Below, piece by piece: positions 25,268 through 33,079 of a stretch of DNA of 64,000 nt (position 1 is its first letter; each line of letters starts with the position of its first letter). Position numbers and translations under genes: made by a program. This stretch comes from Limnohabitans sp. 63ED37-2 (GTDB lineage Bacteria; Pseudomonadota; Gammaproteobacteria; Burkholderiales; Burkholderiaceae_C): the NCBI RefSeq assembly GCF_001412535.1, contig NZ_CP011774.1, forward strand, positions 1,359,501 to 1,423,500. Reading direction: 5' to 3'. The notes beneath the pieces are model-generated. The model was given only the letters and a program-made list of their open reading frames with translations. It ran no database searches and was not told the DNA's origin.

Positions 25268-25702
25268 ATGACCCGCATTGAATTCCACTTCAACACGCAT
25301 GAGCGATTGCTGCACACCTGTCGTTTGGTGCGCAAGGCGCGTGCACAAGATTTGCGGATTGCGGTGGTGGGCGCACCCTCCACACTCAAGCAACTTGATG
25401 CCGAACTTTGGCGTTTTCAGGATGTGTCCTTTGTCGCGCATTGCACCCCGCAAGATTCGCCTGACATACAGCGGGCTTCTCCTGTGGCTTTGGGACCTGA
25501 CCCAAACGCCTGGGGCATCGATGACGTGTTGCTGAACCTGGGTGACGAGGTCCCACCAGGTTTTGAGCGTTTTGCCCGTCTGATTGAGATTGTGGCCAGT
25601 GATGACCACGGCCGCGCCCAAGCTCGGCTGCGCTGGAAGCATTACAAAAGCCTCGGTTACGAACTTCTTCAACATGATTTGTCCAAGGCGGCAGAAACAT
25701 GA
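25268..25702 (+). CDS. holC: DNA polymerase III chi subunit
   Basis: Protein of 144 residues that links the clamp loader to SSB at the replication fork. The N-terminal MTRIEFHFNTHERLLHTCRLVRKA-type start (MTRIEFHFN) and the C-terminal VASDDHGRAQARLRWKHYKSLGYELLQHD-type end (RWKHYKSLGY) are typical of betaproteobacterial HolC. ATG at 25268 is preferred to GTG at 25262. It follows pepA by 31 nt and overlaps the next small gene by four bases. Confidence 0.9.
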   Translation: MTRIEFHFNTHERLLHTCRLVRKARAQDLRIAVVGAPSTLKQLDAELWRFQDVSFVAHCTPQDSPDIQRASPVALGPDPNAWGIDDVLLNLGDEVPPGFERFARLIEIVASDDHGRAQARLRWKHYKSLGYELLQHDLSKAAET

Positions 25703-25965
25703 CCCACGCTCCAACACCCCCTGCGGCACCCCCTTTTGGAGCTGACGCGATCCCGAGTTTGAGCCAAGACATGGTCTTGGGCGATGTGCCCGTGGGGGTG
25801 TCTTTGGCATTGGACGCTCGGGATGCCGAAAAAGCGGCCTTGATGGCTTTGTCTGAGGACTTGGTGAAGAAGCTGCGCCCCGAAATCGAGCGAATGACCA
25901 GCGATATGGTGCAAAGAGCCCTCCAAAGCGAGTGGGACAAGCGCTCGCGCATTGACCAAGAATAA
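25699..25965 (+). CDS. Small conserved-looking protein of unknown function
   Basis: Protein of 88 residues that I cannot name. The first half is Pro/Ala-rich and disordered-looking (THAPTPPAAPPFG). The second half (about 45-88) is a charged amphipathic helix region (KAALMALSEDLVKKLRPEIERMTSDMVQRAL). The ATGA overlap with holC makes it the third gene of the pepA-holC operon and argues that it is real. A helical partner of a replication or envelope protein is possible but only a guess. Confidence 0.65.
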   Translation: MTHAPTPPAAPPFGADAIPSLSQDMVLGDVPVGVSLALDARDAEKAALMALSEDLVKKLRPEIERMTSDMVQRALQSEWDKRSRIDQE

Positions 25966-26080
25966 TGTACGGAAACCCTCGAATTACCTGGATTTTGGTT
26001 TTCCCTGAGTCACAAAAGCACTTTTTTGCAGTATCTTTACGGCTTGCTTGATTGAAGCAAATTTATTCTTCGGAGTTTCT

Positions 26081-27247
26081 ATGAAAATTTCTGGTTCACG
26101 TTCTTTGACCGTGGTGTCTGTTGCTGTTGCAGCAGTGGTGTTGGCTGCTTGCGGCAAAAAAGAAGTCGCATCGACCGAATTGGTCGTCAAAATCGGTCAC
26201 GTGGGTCCTGTCAGCGGTGCCATTGCTCACTTGGGCAAAGACAATGAAAACGGTGCCCGCATGGCCATCGAAGAGCTCAATGCTGCTGGTCTGAAAATTG
26301 GCGACAAAACTGCCAAGTTCGAATTGCTGGCTGAAGACGACGCCGCCGATCCCAAGCAGGGCACTGCCGCTGCTCAAAAATTGGTTGACGCCAAAGTCAA
26401 CGGCGTGATCGGTCACTTGAACTCCGGCACCACCATCCCCGCTTCGCAGCTGTACAACGGTGCTGGCATTCCTCAGATTTCGCCCTCGGCAACCAACCCC
26501 AAGTACACCCGTCAAGGTTACGCTGGCGCTTTCCGCGTCGTGGCTGACGACGTTCATCTGGGCGGCACCCTCGGCAAATACGCCGTGGAGACCCTCAAGG
26601 GCAAGAGCATTGCCGTGATCGACGACCGTACTGCTTACGGTCAAGGTGTGGCTGAGGAGTTCAAGAAAGCGGTTGCCGCTGCAGGTGGCAATGTGGTCGG
26701 TCACGAGTTCACCACCGACAAAGCCTCTGATTTCAACGCCATTTTGACCACCCTGAAGGCGAAGAAGCCTGACGTCGTGTTCTTCGGCGGTATGGACGCT
26801 GTGGCCGGCCCGATGCTGCGCCAGATGAAGTCCTTGGGTATCAATGCCAAGTTCATGGGCGGCGACGGCATCTGTACAGCCGAATTGGCCAAGCTGGCTG
26901 GTGACGCCATGAAGGACGAAGGCGTGATCTGCGCTGAAGCCGGTGGTGTGGAAGGTGAGCAGAAAGTCGGCATGGACAAGTTCCGTGCAGATTTCAAGGC
27001 CAAGTACAACGCCGATGTGCAGGTCTATGCACCTTACGTTTATGACGCCGTCAAAGTCATGGCCACAGCCATGGTCAATGCCGGTTCTGCCGACCCAGCC
27101 AAGTACTTGCCTGCTTTGAAGAGCATCAATTACAAAGGCGTGACCGGTGACATCGCATTCGATGAAAAAGGCGACATCAAGAACGGCGCTTTGACCTTGT
27201 TCACCTACAAAGGTGGCGAGCGGTCACAGATCGCTGTGGTTCGCTGA
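26081..27247 (+). CDS. Branched-chain amino-acid ABC transporter substrate-binding lipoprotein
   Basis: Periplasmic binding protein of 388 residues, Leu/Ile/Val-binding (LivJ/LivK) family. The signal peptide ends in the lipobox VLAAC with lipidated Cys24, unusual for E. coli LivK but common in other bacteria. VKIGHVGPVSGAIAHLGKDNENGARMAIEELNAAG-type opening (VGPVSGAIAHLGKDNENG) and SPSATNPKYTRQGYAGAFR (ligand site) are family marks. ATG at 26081 is preceded by CGGAG. The open frame begins at 26048 but that part is 5' leader. No permease or ATPase gene is adjacent, so it is an orphan binding protein here. It is followed by three hairpins. The ligand is inferred from family. Confidence 0.88.
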   Translation: MKISGSRSLTVVSVAVAAVVLAACGKKEVASTELVVKIGHVGPVSGAIAHLGKDNENGARMAIEELNAAGLKIGDKTAKFELLAEDDAADPKQGTAAAQKLVDAKVNGVIGHLNSGTTIPASQLYNGAGIPQISPSATNPKYTRQGYAGAFRVVADDVHLGGTLGKYAVETLKGKSIAVIDDRTAYGQGVAEEFKKAVAAAGGNVVGHEFTTDKASDFNAILTTLKAKKPDVVFFGGMDAVAGPMLRQMKSLGINAKFMGGDGICTAELAKLAGDAMKDEGVICAEAGGVEGEQKVGMDKFRADFKAKYNADVQVYAPYVYDAVKVMATAMVNAGSADPAKYLPALKSINYKGVTGDIAFDEKGDIKNGALTLFTYKGGERSQIAVVR

Positions 27248-27253
27248 TCTGTC

Positions 27254-27274
27254 GGCCCCCGTTTTTCGGGGGCC
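27254..27274 (+). terminator. First hairpin after the binding-protein gene
   Basis: GGCCCCCG (27254-27261), loop TTTTT, CGGGGGCC (27267-27274); a perfect 8-bp G+C-only stem seven bases after the stop codon. There is no T run after it, so it may stabilise the 3' end of the mRNA rather than stop transcription alone. Confidence 0.55.
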
Positions 27275-27276
27275 AC

Positions 27277-27305
27277 TTCTTGGAACTTCGCTGAAGTTCC
27301 AAGAA
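27277..27305. repeat. Perfect 13-bp hairpin between two terminator-like hairpins
   Basis: TTCTTGGAACTTC (27277-27289), loop GCT, GAAGTTCCAAGAA (27293-27305). The 13-bp stem is perfect. It starts two bases after the first hairpin and ends ten bases before the third. No T run follows it. Confidence 0.7.
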
Positions 27306-27315
27306 ACCACAGACG

Positions 27316-27347
27316 AAAAAAAGCCTGCACGTTGTGCAGGCTTTTTT
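27316..27347. terminator. Bidirectional intrinsic terminator
   Basis: A-tract (27316-27322), GCCTGCAC (27323-27330), loop GTT, GTGCAGGC (27334-27341), then TTTTTT. The A-tract makes it work on both strands: for the binding-protein transcript on + and for tRNA-Ser on -. Confidence 0.85.
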
Positions 27348-27351
27348 GTTT

Positions 27352-27442
27352 TGGCGGAGCAGGCGGGATTCGAACCCGCGGTGGGCTATTAACCCACACA
27401 CGCTTTCCAGGCGTGCGACTTAAACCACTCATCCACCGCTCC
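27352..27442 (-). tRNA. serX: tRNA-Ser (anticodon GGA)
   Basis: Class II tRNA of 91 nt including an encoded CCA. The acceptor stem GGAGCGG (from 27442) pairs with CTGCTCC, with one G-U pair, followed by discriminator G. The anticodon stem CACGC/GCGTG encloses loop CTGGAAA, anticodon GGA, reading UCC and UCU. A long variable arm (GTGGGTTAATAGCCCAC type) and T arm GCGGG-TTCGAAT-CCCGC identify it as serine. The minus-strand upstream region (27450-27486) has TTGTCA and TACAAT, but 20 nt apart, so the promoter is imperfect. It ends at the bidirectional terminator. The symbol is a guess at usual naming. Confidence 0.95.
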
Positions 27443-27477
27443 GAAGCCCTTAATTGTATCAGTGGAAAAACAGGTTT

Positions 27478-27506
27478 TTGACAAGGTCTCGCAATTCTTA
27501 TGAGAT
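27478..27506 (+). promoter_or_regulatory. Candidate sigma70 promoter for the decarboxylase gene
   Basis: Perfect -35 TTGACA at 27478-27483, then 17 nt, then TGAGAT at 27501-27506 as a weak -10. It is 135 nt before the decarboxylase ATG, so the mRNA would have a long leader. Confidence 0.35.
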
Positions 27507-27640
27507 CAAGGCCCTCCGATGGGCGGCAGGTTTTTTGCCAATTTGTGCTCTGGGTTGCTCAGCCGAGCCTTTTTATCCTTAAACTTCGCCACTGTTTCGA
27601 ATTCCTTTTTCCTTTCTTTGGCGCACAGCCCCTACAGCCC

Positions 27641-29914
27641 ATGAAATTTCGCTTCCCCATCGTCATCATTGACGAAGATTACCGCTCCGAAAACACTTCG
27701 GGCCTGGGTATCCGCGCTTTGGCTGACGCCATCATTGCCGAGGGATTCGAGGTTTTGGGGGTGACCAGTTACGGCGATCTGTCGCAGTTTGCGCAGCAGC
27801 AAAGCCGTGCCAGTGCCTTCATTTTGTCGATCGACGACGAAGAGTTTTCGCCCGGGCCAGATCTGGACCCTGCTGTCATCAACTTGCGTGCCTTCATTGA
27901 CGAAGTTCGCCGCAAAAACGCCGATGTGCCGATTTACATCTATGGCGAGACCAAAACTTCGCGCCATTTGCCCAACGACATCCTGCGCGAGTTGCACGGC
28001 TTCATCCACATGTTCGAAGACACGCCCGAGTTTGTGGCGCGCCACATCATCCGCGAGGCCAAGAGCTACTTGGAGGGCGTGCAGCCGCCGTTTTTCAAGG
28101 CGCTGCTCGATTACGCAGAAGACGGCTCTTATTCGTGGCACTGCCCGGGTCACTCTGGTGGCGTGGCATTTTTGAAGAGCCCCGTGGGCCAGATGTACCA
28201 CCAGTTCTATGGCGAGAACATGCTGCGTGCCGACGTGTGCAACGCTGTGGAAGAGTTGGGACAATTGCTGGACCACAACGGCGCCATTGGCGAGAGTGAG
28301 CGCAATGCGGCCCGAATTTTCAATGCCGACCATTGCTTCTTTGTGACCAACGGCACCAGCACCTCCAACAAGATCGTTTGGCACCACACTGTGGCCCCGG
28401 GTGACGTGGTGGTGGTGGACCGCAACTGCCACAAGTCCATCTTGCACGCGATCATCATGACCGGCGCTGTGCCCGTGTTCATGAAGCCCACGCGCAACCA
28501 TTTCGGCATCATTGGTCCCATCCCCAAAAGCGAGTTCGAGCCTGCGGCCATCATGGCCAAGATCAAGGCCAACCCTTTGCTCAAAGGTGTAGACCCGAAA
28601 AAGGTCAAGCCCCGAGTGATGACGCTCACCCAGTCGACCTACGACGGCGTGCTCTACAACACTGAAACCATCAAGAGCATGCTCGACGGTTACGTGGACA
28701 ACTTGCACTTTGATGAGGCCTGGTTGCCGCACGCGGCTTTCCACCCCTTTTATGGCCCATACCACGCGATGGGCAAAAAGCGTGCGCGTCCCAAAGAGTC
28801 GATGGTCTACGCCACCCAGTCCATCCACAAGCTGCTCGCCGGCATCAGCCAGGCCAGCCATGTGCTGGTGCAGGACGCACAAAACACGAAGCTTGATCGC
28901 CCGCTGTTCAACGAGGCGTACCTGATGCACACCTCGACCAGTCCGCAGTACAGCATCATCGCCAGCTGCGACGTGGCGGCCGCCATGATGGAGCCGCCCG
29001 GCGGCACCGCTTTGGTGGAAGAGAGCATTGCAGAGGCCCTGGATTTCCGCCGCGCGATGCGCAAGATCGATGCCGAGTACGGCAAAGACTGGTGGTTCAA
29101 AGTTTGGGGACCCGAAAAGTACGCCGAAGAAGGCATTGGTCGTGCTGACGACTGGATTTTGCGCAACGACCCGCGCAAAAAAGCGAGCAAGTGGCACGGT
29201 TTCGGCCAGCAGTTGGCGGACGGCTTCAACATGCTGGATCCCATCAAGTCGACCATCGTCACGCCGGGCCTCGATTTGGATGGTAAGTTTGACAAGACCG
29301 GTATCCCCGCGTCCATCGTCAGCAAGTTCCTCACGGAGCACGGCGTGGTGGTGGAGAAGACGGGCCTTTACAGCTTCTTCATCATGTTCACCATCGGCAT
29401 CACCAAAGGCCGCTGGAACAGTTTGCTCACGGCTTTGCAGCAGTTCAAGGACGAGTACGCCAAGAACCAGCCGATGTGGAAAATCATGCCGGAGTTCTGC
29501 CAGAAGCACCCTCGCTACGAACGCATGGGCTTGCGCGACCTGTGCCAGCATGTGCATGAGATGTACGCCAAGTACGATATCGCCCGCCTGACCACCGACA
29601 TGTATCTGTCGGACTTGGCGCCAGCCATGCGCCCGTCAGACGCTTACGCCCACATTGCGCACCGCAAGACTGAGCGGGTGGAAATCGACAACTTGGAAGG
29701 CCGCATCACCGTAGGTTTGGTCACGCCATATCCACCGGGCATTCCGCTCTTGATTCCTGGTGAGGTCTTCAACAGGAAGATCGTGGATTACCTCAAGTTC
29801 GCCCGCGAGTTCAACGAGAAGTGCCCAGGCTTCGAAACCGACATCCATGGGCTGGTCGAGATCAAAGACGACGATGGCAAGAAGCGGTACTTTGCGGATT
29901 GCGTGAAGCTTTAA
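27641..29914 (+). CDS. Arginine/lysine/ornithine decarboxylase
   Basis: Large fold-type I PLP decarboxylase of 757 residues, the size of inducible AdiA/CadA/SpeF enzymes. The N-terminal wing domain (FPIVIIDEDYRSENTSG onwards, about 1-130) precedes the core. HCPGHSGGVAF, NGTSTSNKIVWH, and HFDEAWLPHAAFHPFYG are family segments; ATQSIHKLLAG carries the PLP lysine (K397). It decarboxylates a basic amino acid (arginine most likely in this group) to a polyamine precursor, consuming a proton, so it may serve acid tolerance or polyamine supply. The frame is open from 27500 but ATG at 27641 gives the standard start. No antiporter gene is adjacent. Substrate choice is not settled by sequence. Confidence 0.85.
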   Translation: MKFRFPIVIIDEDYRSENTSGLGIRALADAIIAEGFEVLGVTSYGDLSQFAQQQSRASAFILSIDDEEFSPGPDLDPAVINLRAFIDEVRRKNADVPIYIYGETKTSRHLPNDILRELHGFIHMFEDTPEFVARHIIREAKSYLEGVQPPFFKALLDYAEDGSYSWHCPGHSGGVAFLKSPVGQMYHQFYGENMLRADVCNAVEELGQLLDHNGAIGESERNAARIFNADHCFFVTNGTSTSNKIVWHHTVAPGDVVVVDRNCHKSILHAIIMTGAVPVFMKPTRNHFGIIGPIPKSEFEPAAIMAKIKANPLLKGVDPKKVKPRVMTLTQSTYDGVLYNTETIKSMLDGYVDNLHFDEAWLPHAAFHPFYGPYHAMGKKRARPKESMVYATQSIHKLLAGISQASHVLVQDAQNTKLDRPLFNEAYLMHTSTSPQYSIIASCDVAAAMMEPPGGTALVEESIAEALDFRRAMRKIDAEYGKDWWFKVWGPEKYAEEGIGRADDWILRNDPRKKASKWHGFGQQLADGFNMLDPIKSTIVTPGLDLDGKFDKTGIPASIVSKFLTEHGVVVEKTGLYSFFIMFTIGITKGRWNSLLTALQQFKDEYAKNQPMWKIMPEFCQKHPRYERMGLRDLCQHVHEMYAKYDIARLTTDMYLSDLAPAMRPSDAYAHIAHRKTERVEIDNLEGRITVGLVTPYPPGIPLLIPGEVFNRKIVDYLKFAREFNEKCPGFETDIHGLVEIKDDDGKKRYFADCVKL

Positions 29915-29952
29915 GACTTTTGCCTTGGCGATGTGTCTCAAGGCTTTCTGGG

Positions 29953-30036
29953 GCAGGTGAGTTGGGGCCCTGTGCGGTGGCTCAGAGGCGCTTCGCTTTG
30001 CCACATCGCCCCCGCACAGGGCCCCAACTCACCTGC
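29953..30036. repeat. Palindromic element A (25-bp perfect stem, conserved core)
   Basis: Left arm 29953-29977, right arm 30012-30036, a perfect 25-bp inverted repeat. The 34-nt centre contains GTGGC/GCCAC, which could extend the hairpin, and the core GGCTCA-N4-CGCTTCGCT-N2-GCCA-N-ATCGCCC (29979-30011 on +). Element B at 30205-30289 carries the same core on the other strand. It lies 38 nt after the decarboxylase stop and just before a terminator. See findings. Confidence 0.85.
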
Positions 30037-30048
30037 GGGGGAGAATTG

Positions 30049-30074
30049 AAAAAAGCGGCTTTCGCCGCTTTTTT
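30049..30074. terminator. Bidirectional intrinsic terminator after the decarboxylase gene
   Basis: AAAAAAGCGGC (30049-30059), loop TTTC, GCCGCTTTTTT (30064-30074). Perfect 11-bp stem with A-tract and T-tract, so it can act on both strands. Confidence 0.9.
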
Positions 30075-30189
30075 AATTCCAAGTGATGGTTGTTCGATTC
30101 CACTCTTCAATGTAAGTGGCCAAGCGCCGTTGGTTGATCAAGCCCGTGCGCCCGATCAGTCCTGCCACCTTCATCTGGCCCATGGCCAC
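30073..30189 (-). CDS. Possible small protein (38 residues) downstream of fabI
   Basis: A short minus-strand frame starting with GTG at 30189, preceded by GAGGA with seven bases between, a good ribosome site. It codes 38 residues that read like protein (KVAGLIGRTGLINQRRLATY, ending EEWNRTTITWN). The same frame is open back to the fabI stop codon (30343), across palindromic element B. It could be a real small gene, or the decayed 3' end of a larger gene. I do not recognise it. The stop codon falls in the terminator at 30049-30074. Confidence 0.3.
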   Translation of the reverse strand: MAMGQMKVAGLIGRTGLINQRRLATYIEEWNRTTITWN

Positions 30190-30204
30190 AAGAACATCCT
30201 CTGA

Positions 30205-30289
30205 GCCTGAGGTGAGGTGGGCGCTGAACCGGGCGATTTGGCGAGCGAAGCGAGTTATGAGCCCGGGCAGCGCCCACCTCGCCTCAGGC
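30205..30289. repeat. Palindromic element B (22-bp stem, conserved core)
   Basis: Left arm 30205-30226 and right arm 30268-30289 pair over 22 bp with one A/G difference (G-U pair in RNA). An inner pair CCGGGC/GCCCGG (30229-30234, 30261-30266) extends it. The minus strand of the centre (30231-30263) is the same 33-nt core as in element A. It ends 53 nt from the fabI stop codon and may act as a 3' end structure for fabI mRNA. Confidence 0.85.
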
Positions 30290-30342
30290 GGTGTATGAAA
30301 AAGCAGGGACCAGGCTTTAGAAAGAGCAGTCCCAGACTTGCA

Positions 30343-31158
30343 TCAAGCCGCAGCCGCTGGCTCCGCAATGCCGCCGACCACTTGGCTGAAACCACCGTCC
30401 ACATAGGTGATCTCGGCCGTCACACCCGCGGCCAAATCGCTCAACATGAACGCCGCCACATTGCCCACATCCTCAATGGTCACGTTGCGGCGAATGGGCG
30501 AAGCCTCGGCCACCACCGACAAAATCTTGCCAAAACCCTTGATACCACTGGCCGCCAGTGTCTTGATGGGACCAGCCGAAATGCCGTTGGCCCGCAGGCC
30601 CCGGTTCTGGCTGCCCAGCGACTCGGCCAGATAACGCACCGAAGCCTCCAAGCTCGCTTTGGCCAAGCCCATGGTGTTGTAGTTGGGCACCGTGCGGATC
30701 GCGCCGAGGTACGTCAGGGTCAGCACCGCCGATTTGTCGTTCAGGTAAGGCAAGGCCGCTTTGGCCATGGCGGGGAAGCTGTAAGCGCTGATGTCGTGCG
30801 CGATCTTGAAGCCTTCGCGCGACAAACCGTCCAAGAAATCACCGGCAATCGCTTCGCGGGGCGCATAACCAATGGCATGCACAAAACCATCGAACTTGGG
30901 CCAAGTGGCAGACAGGTCGGTGAACAGTTTTTCGATTTGCTCGTCGCTGCCCACGTCGCAATCAAAAATCAGCTTGGAGTCAAAATCGGCCGCGAATTCG
31001 GTGATGCGGTCCTTGAAGCGCTCGCCCACATAGCTGAAAGCCAGCTCGGCGCCTTGAGCGTGGCAGGCCTTGGCGATGCCATATGCGATCGAGCGGTTGG
31101 ACAACACCCCGGTGATCAACAACTTTTTGCCCGACAGAAATCCTGTTTTTGTGGTCAT
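30343..31158 (-). CDS. fabI: Enoyl-[acyl-carrier-protein] reductase (NADH)
   Basis: Short-chain dehydrogenase fold enzyme of 271 residues for the last step of fatty-acid elongation. GVLSNRSIAYGIAKA is the FabI-type cofactor loop; YLGAIRTVPNYNTMGLAKASLE contains Tyr and the Tyr-x6-Lys pair of the active site. The C-terminal tail (GGIAEPAAAA) is short. ATG at 31158 is preceded by AGGAG; the longer frame to 31263 runs into the divergent transporter gene. It has 37 bp between its start and yejA, so the promoters must share or overlap. The frame continues open for 89 codons after the TGA stop. Confidence 0.95.
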   Translation of the reverse strand: MTTKTGFLSGKKLLITGVLSNRSIAYGIAKACHAQGAELAFSYVGERFKDRITEFAADFDSKLIFDCDVGSDEQIEKLFTDLSATWPKFDGFVHAIGYAPREAIAGDFLDGLSREGFKIAHDISAYSFPAMAKAALPYLNDKSAVLTLTYLGAIRTVPNYNTMGLAKASLEASVRYLAESLGSQNRGLRANGISAGPIKTLAASGIKGFGKILSVVAEASPIRRNVTIEDVGNVAAFMLSDLAAGVTAEITYVDGGFSQVVGGIAEPAAAA

Positions 31159-31195
31159 GCCTTCAACTCCTGAAAAATGTGGGCAGAATTGTCGC

Positions 31196-33076
31196 ATGCG
31201 AACACCCATGGCCCGTTTTTGGATACTCTGCTGCTTGGCCTTCGGGCTCGGGTGGGCGGGCAACGCCTGGGCCGCTCACGCTTATGCCCAATTCGGCGAC
31301 ATTCGCTACCCGGCCGGCTTTAGTCACTTTGCTTATGTGAACCCCGCTGCACCCAAAGGCGGTGAGATCAGCTTGGTGCCGCCCACCCGGCAGTCCAACT
31401 TTGACAAGTACAACCCCTTCACCTTGAAGGGCAGCGCACCGCCTTCCTTGCTGGGCATGATGTTTGACACCTTGTTGGTGGGCAATATGGACGAGCCGAG
31501 CACGGCCTATGGCTTGCTGGCTTCGGATGTGGCGGTGGCCAGCGACCGCATGTCGGTCACGTTCCAGATCCATCCGCAAGCCCGTTTTCACAACGGTGAC
31601 CCGGTGATGGCGGCCGATGTGCGGCACTCTTTTGAGCGCCTGACCAGCAAACAGGCCGCGCCGCAGTACCGCACCTATTTTGGCGAAGTCAAAAAAGCAA
31701 CCGTTCTGTCGGAACGCAGCATTCGTTTTGATTTTGTGCGGCCCAACAGCGAACTGCCCTTGATCGTGGGCAGCTTGCCCGTGTTCAGCCAAAAGTGGGG
31801 GGTGAAAGGTGGCACCCATCAACCGCTGGACCAAATCGTGATGGACATTCCCATCGCGTCCGGCCCTTACCGCATCGGACGTGTGCAGTTTGGCAAAGAC
31901 ATCACCTACGAGCGCGATCCGAACTACTGGGCACGTGACTTGAATGTGCGCAAGGGCCAATTCAATTTCGACCGCATCACCTACAAAATTTACAAAGACC
32001 CCACGGCCCAGCTCGAAGCTTTTAAGGCAGGCGAGTTCGATTACATGCAGTCTTTCATCGCACGGGAGTGGGCCCGGGCGTTCACAGGCCGAGCTTTTGA
32101 CCGGGGTGATTTGATCAAGGCCGAATTGCCACATGGCAACGCTGGCGACTTTCAAGGTTTTTTGTTCAACACACGCCGTGACAAGTTCCAGGACGTGCGG
32201 GTGCGCCAAGCCATTGCGCTGGCGATGGACTTTGAGTGGCTGAACCGCCAACTTTTTTACAACGCCTACAGCCGGGTGCGTGGCTATTTTGTGGCCAGCG
32301 ATTTCGAAGCCAAAGGTAAACCGGGTCCCGATGAGTTGGCCTTGCTCACCCCCTTGCGGGCCAAGCTGCCTGCGGCAGTGTTTGACCAGGATGTGCCACA
32401 ACCGCCCCAAACTGCGCTCGACCCCACTTCTGGCCATACCCTGCGCGACCATTTGCGCCAAGCGCGTGATTTGCTCCAAGCCGCCGGATGGACCTACCGC
32501 GATGGTGCTTTGCGCAATGCCAAGGGACAAGCCTTCACCATTGAGTTTCTGGACAGTTCGGGCTCCATGGGCCGCGTGGTGACACCCTTTTCCAAGAACC
32601 TCGAAAAACTGGGCATCAAAGTCCATTACAAAGTGATCGACTTTGCGCTGCTGCAAAAACGCATGGACGTGTTCGACTTTGACATCATCAGCAACCGCAC
32701 CGTGGGCAGCGAAGCGCCTGGCACCGAGTTGCTGGAGCGCTACGGCAGCCGATCGGCCGATGTGGAGGGTTCTGGCAACGTGATCGGCCTCAAAGACCCG
32801 GCTGTGGATGCGCTGCTGGACAAAGTGGTGAGCGCCACGTCCCGGCCTGAACTCGTGACCAGCCTGCGAGCGCTTGACCGGGTGCTGCGCCACGGCCATT
32901 ACGTGGTGCCGCATTGGTATGGGGCCGTGCACCGGGTGTCCTGGCGTGCCAAAGCGTTTGCACGGCCTGCCGATTTGCCGCGTTTTTACCAGCCTGAAAA
33001 ACTGGTCACCACCGTGTGGTGGTCGCCCAATGCCTCATCTTCTGTAGCCCCCCCAACATCCCCAAAGGCCCCCTGA
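31196..33076 (+). CDS. yejA: Peptide ABC transporter substrate-binding protein (YejA-like)
   Basis: Extracellular solute-binding protein family 5, 626 residues. The signal peptide spans about residues 1-26 (FWILCCLAFGLGWAGNAWAA), with cleavage after AWA. YGDIRYPAGF-like start (FGDIRYPAGFSHFAYVNPAAPKGG seen in parts) and the later PQARFHNGDPVMAADV and RVRQAIALAMDFEW are typical YejA/OppA marks. It should bind peptides or muropeptides in the periplasm; in E. coli the Yej system imports microcin C. ATG at 31196 is the likely start; ATG at 31208 is four codons later. It heads a four-gene operon. Confidence 0.9.
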   Translation: MRTPMARFWILCCLAFGLGWAGNAWAAHAYAQFGDIRYPAGFSHFAYVNPAAPKGGEISLVPPTRQSNFDKYNPFTLKGSAPPSLLGMMFDTLLVGNMDEPSTAYGLLASDVAVASDRMSVTFQIHPQARFHNGDPVMAADVRHSFERLTSKQAAPQYRTYFGEVKKATVLSERSIRFDFVRPNSELPLIVGSLPVFSQKWGVKGGTHQPLDQIVMDIPIASGPYRIGRVQFGKDITYERDPNYWARDLNVRKGQFNFDRITYKIYKDPTAQLEAFKAGEFDYMQSFIAREWARAFTGRAFDRGDLIKAELPHGNAGDFQGFLFNTRRDKFQDVRVRQAIALAMDFEWLNRQLFYNAYSRVRGYFVASDFEAKGKPGPDELALLTPLRAKLPAAVFDQDVPQPPQTALDPTSGHTLRDHLRQARDLLQAAGWTYRDGALRNAKGQAFTIEFLDSSGSMGRVVTPFSKNLEKLGIKVHYKVIDFALLQKRMDVFDFDIISNRTVGSEAPGTELLERYGSRSADVEGSGNVIGLKDPAVDALLDKVVSATSRPELVTSLRALDRVLRHGHYVVPHWYGAVHRVSWRAKAFARPADLPRFYQPEKLVTTVWWSPNASSSVAPPTSPKAP

Positions 33077-33079
33077 CCC

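Noticed and set aside
30073..30189. C-terminal remnant of a transposase downstream of fabI
   Set aside because: The ending has only a weak likeness to IS630-type C-termini and there are no terminal repeats or target duplication. Kept only as a small-protein candidate.
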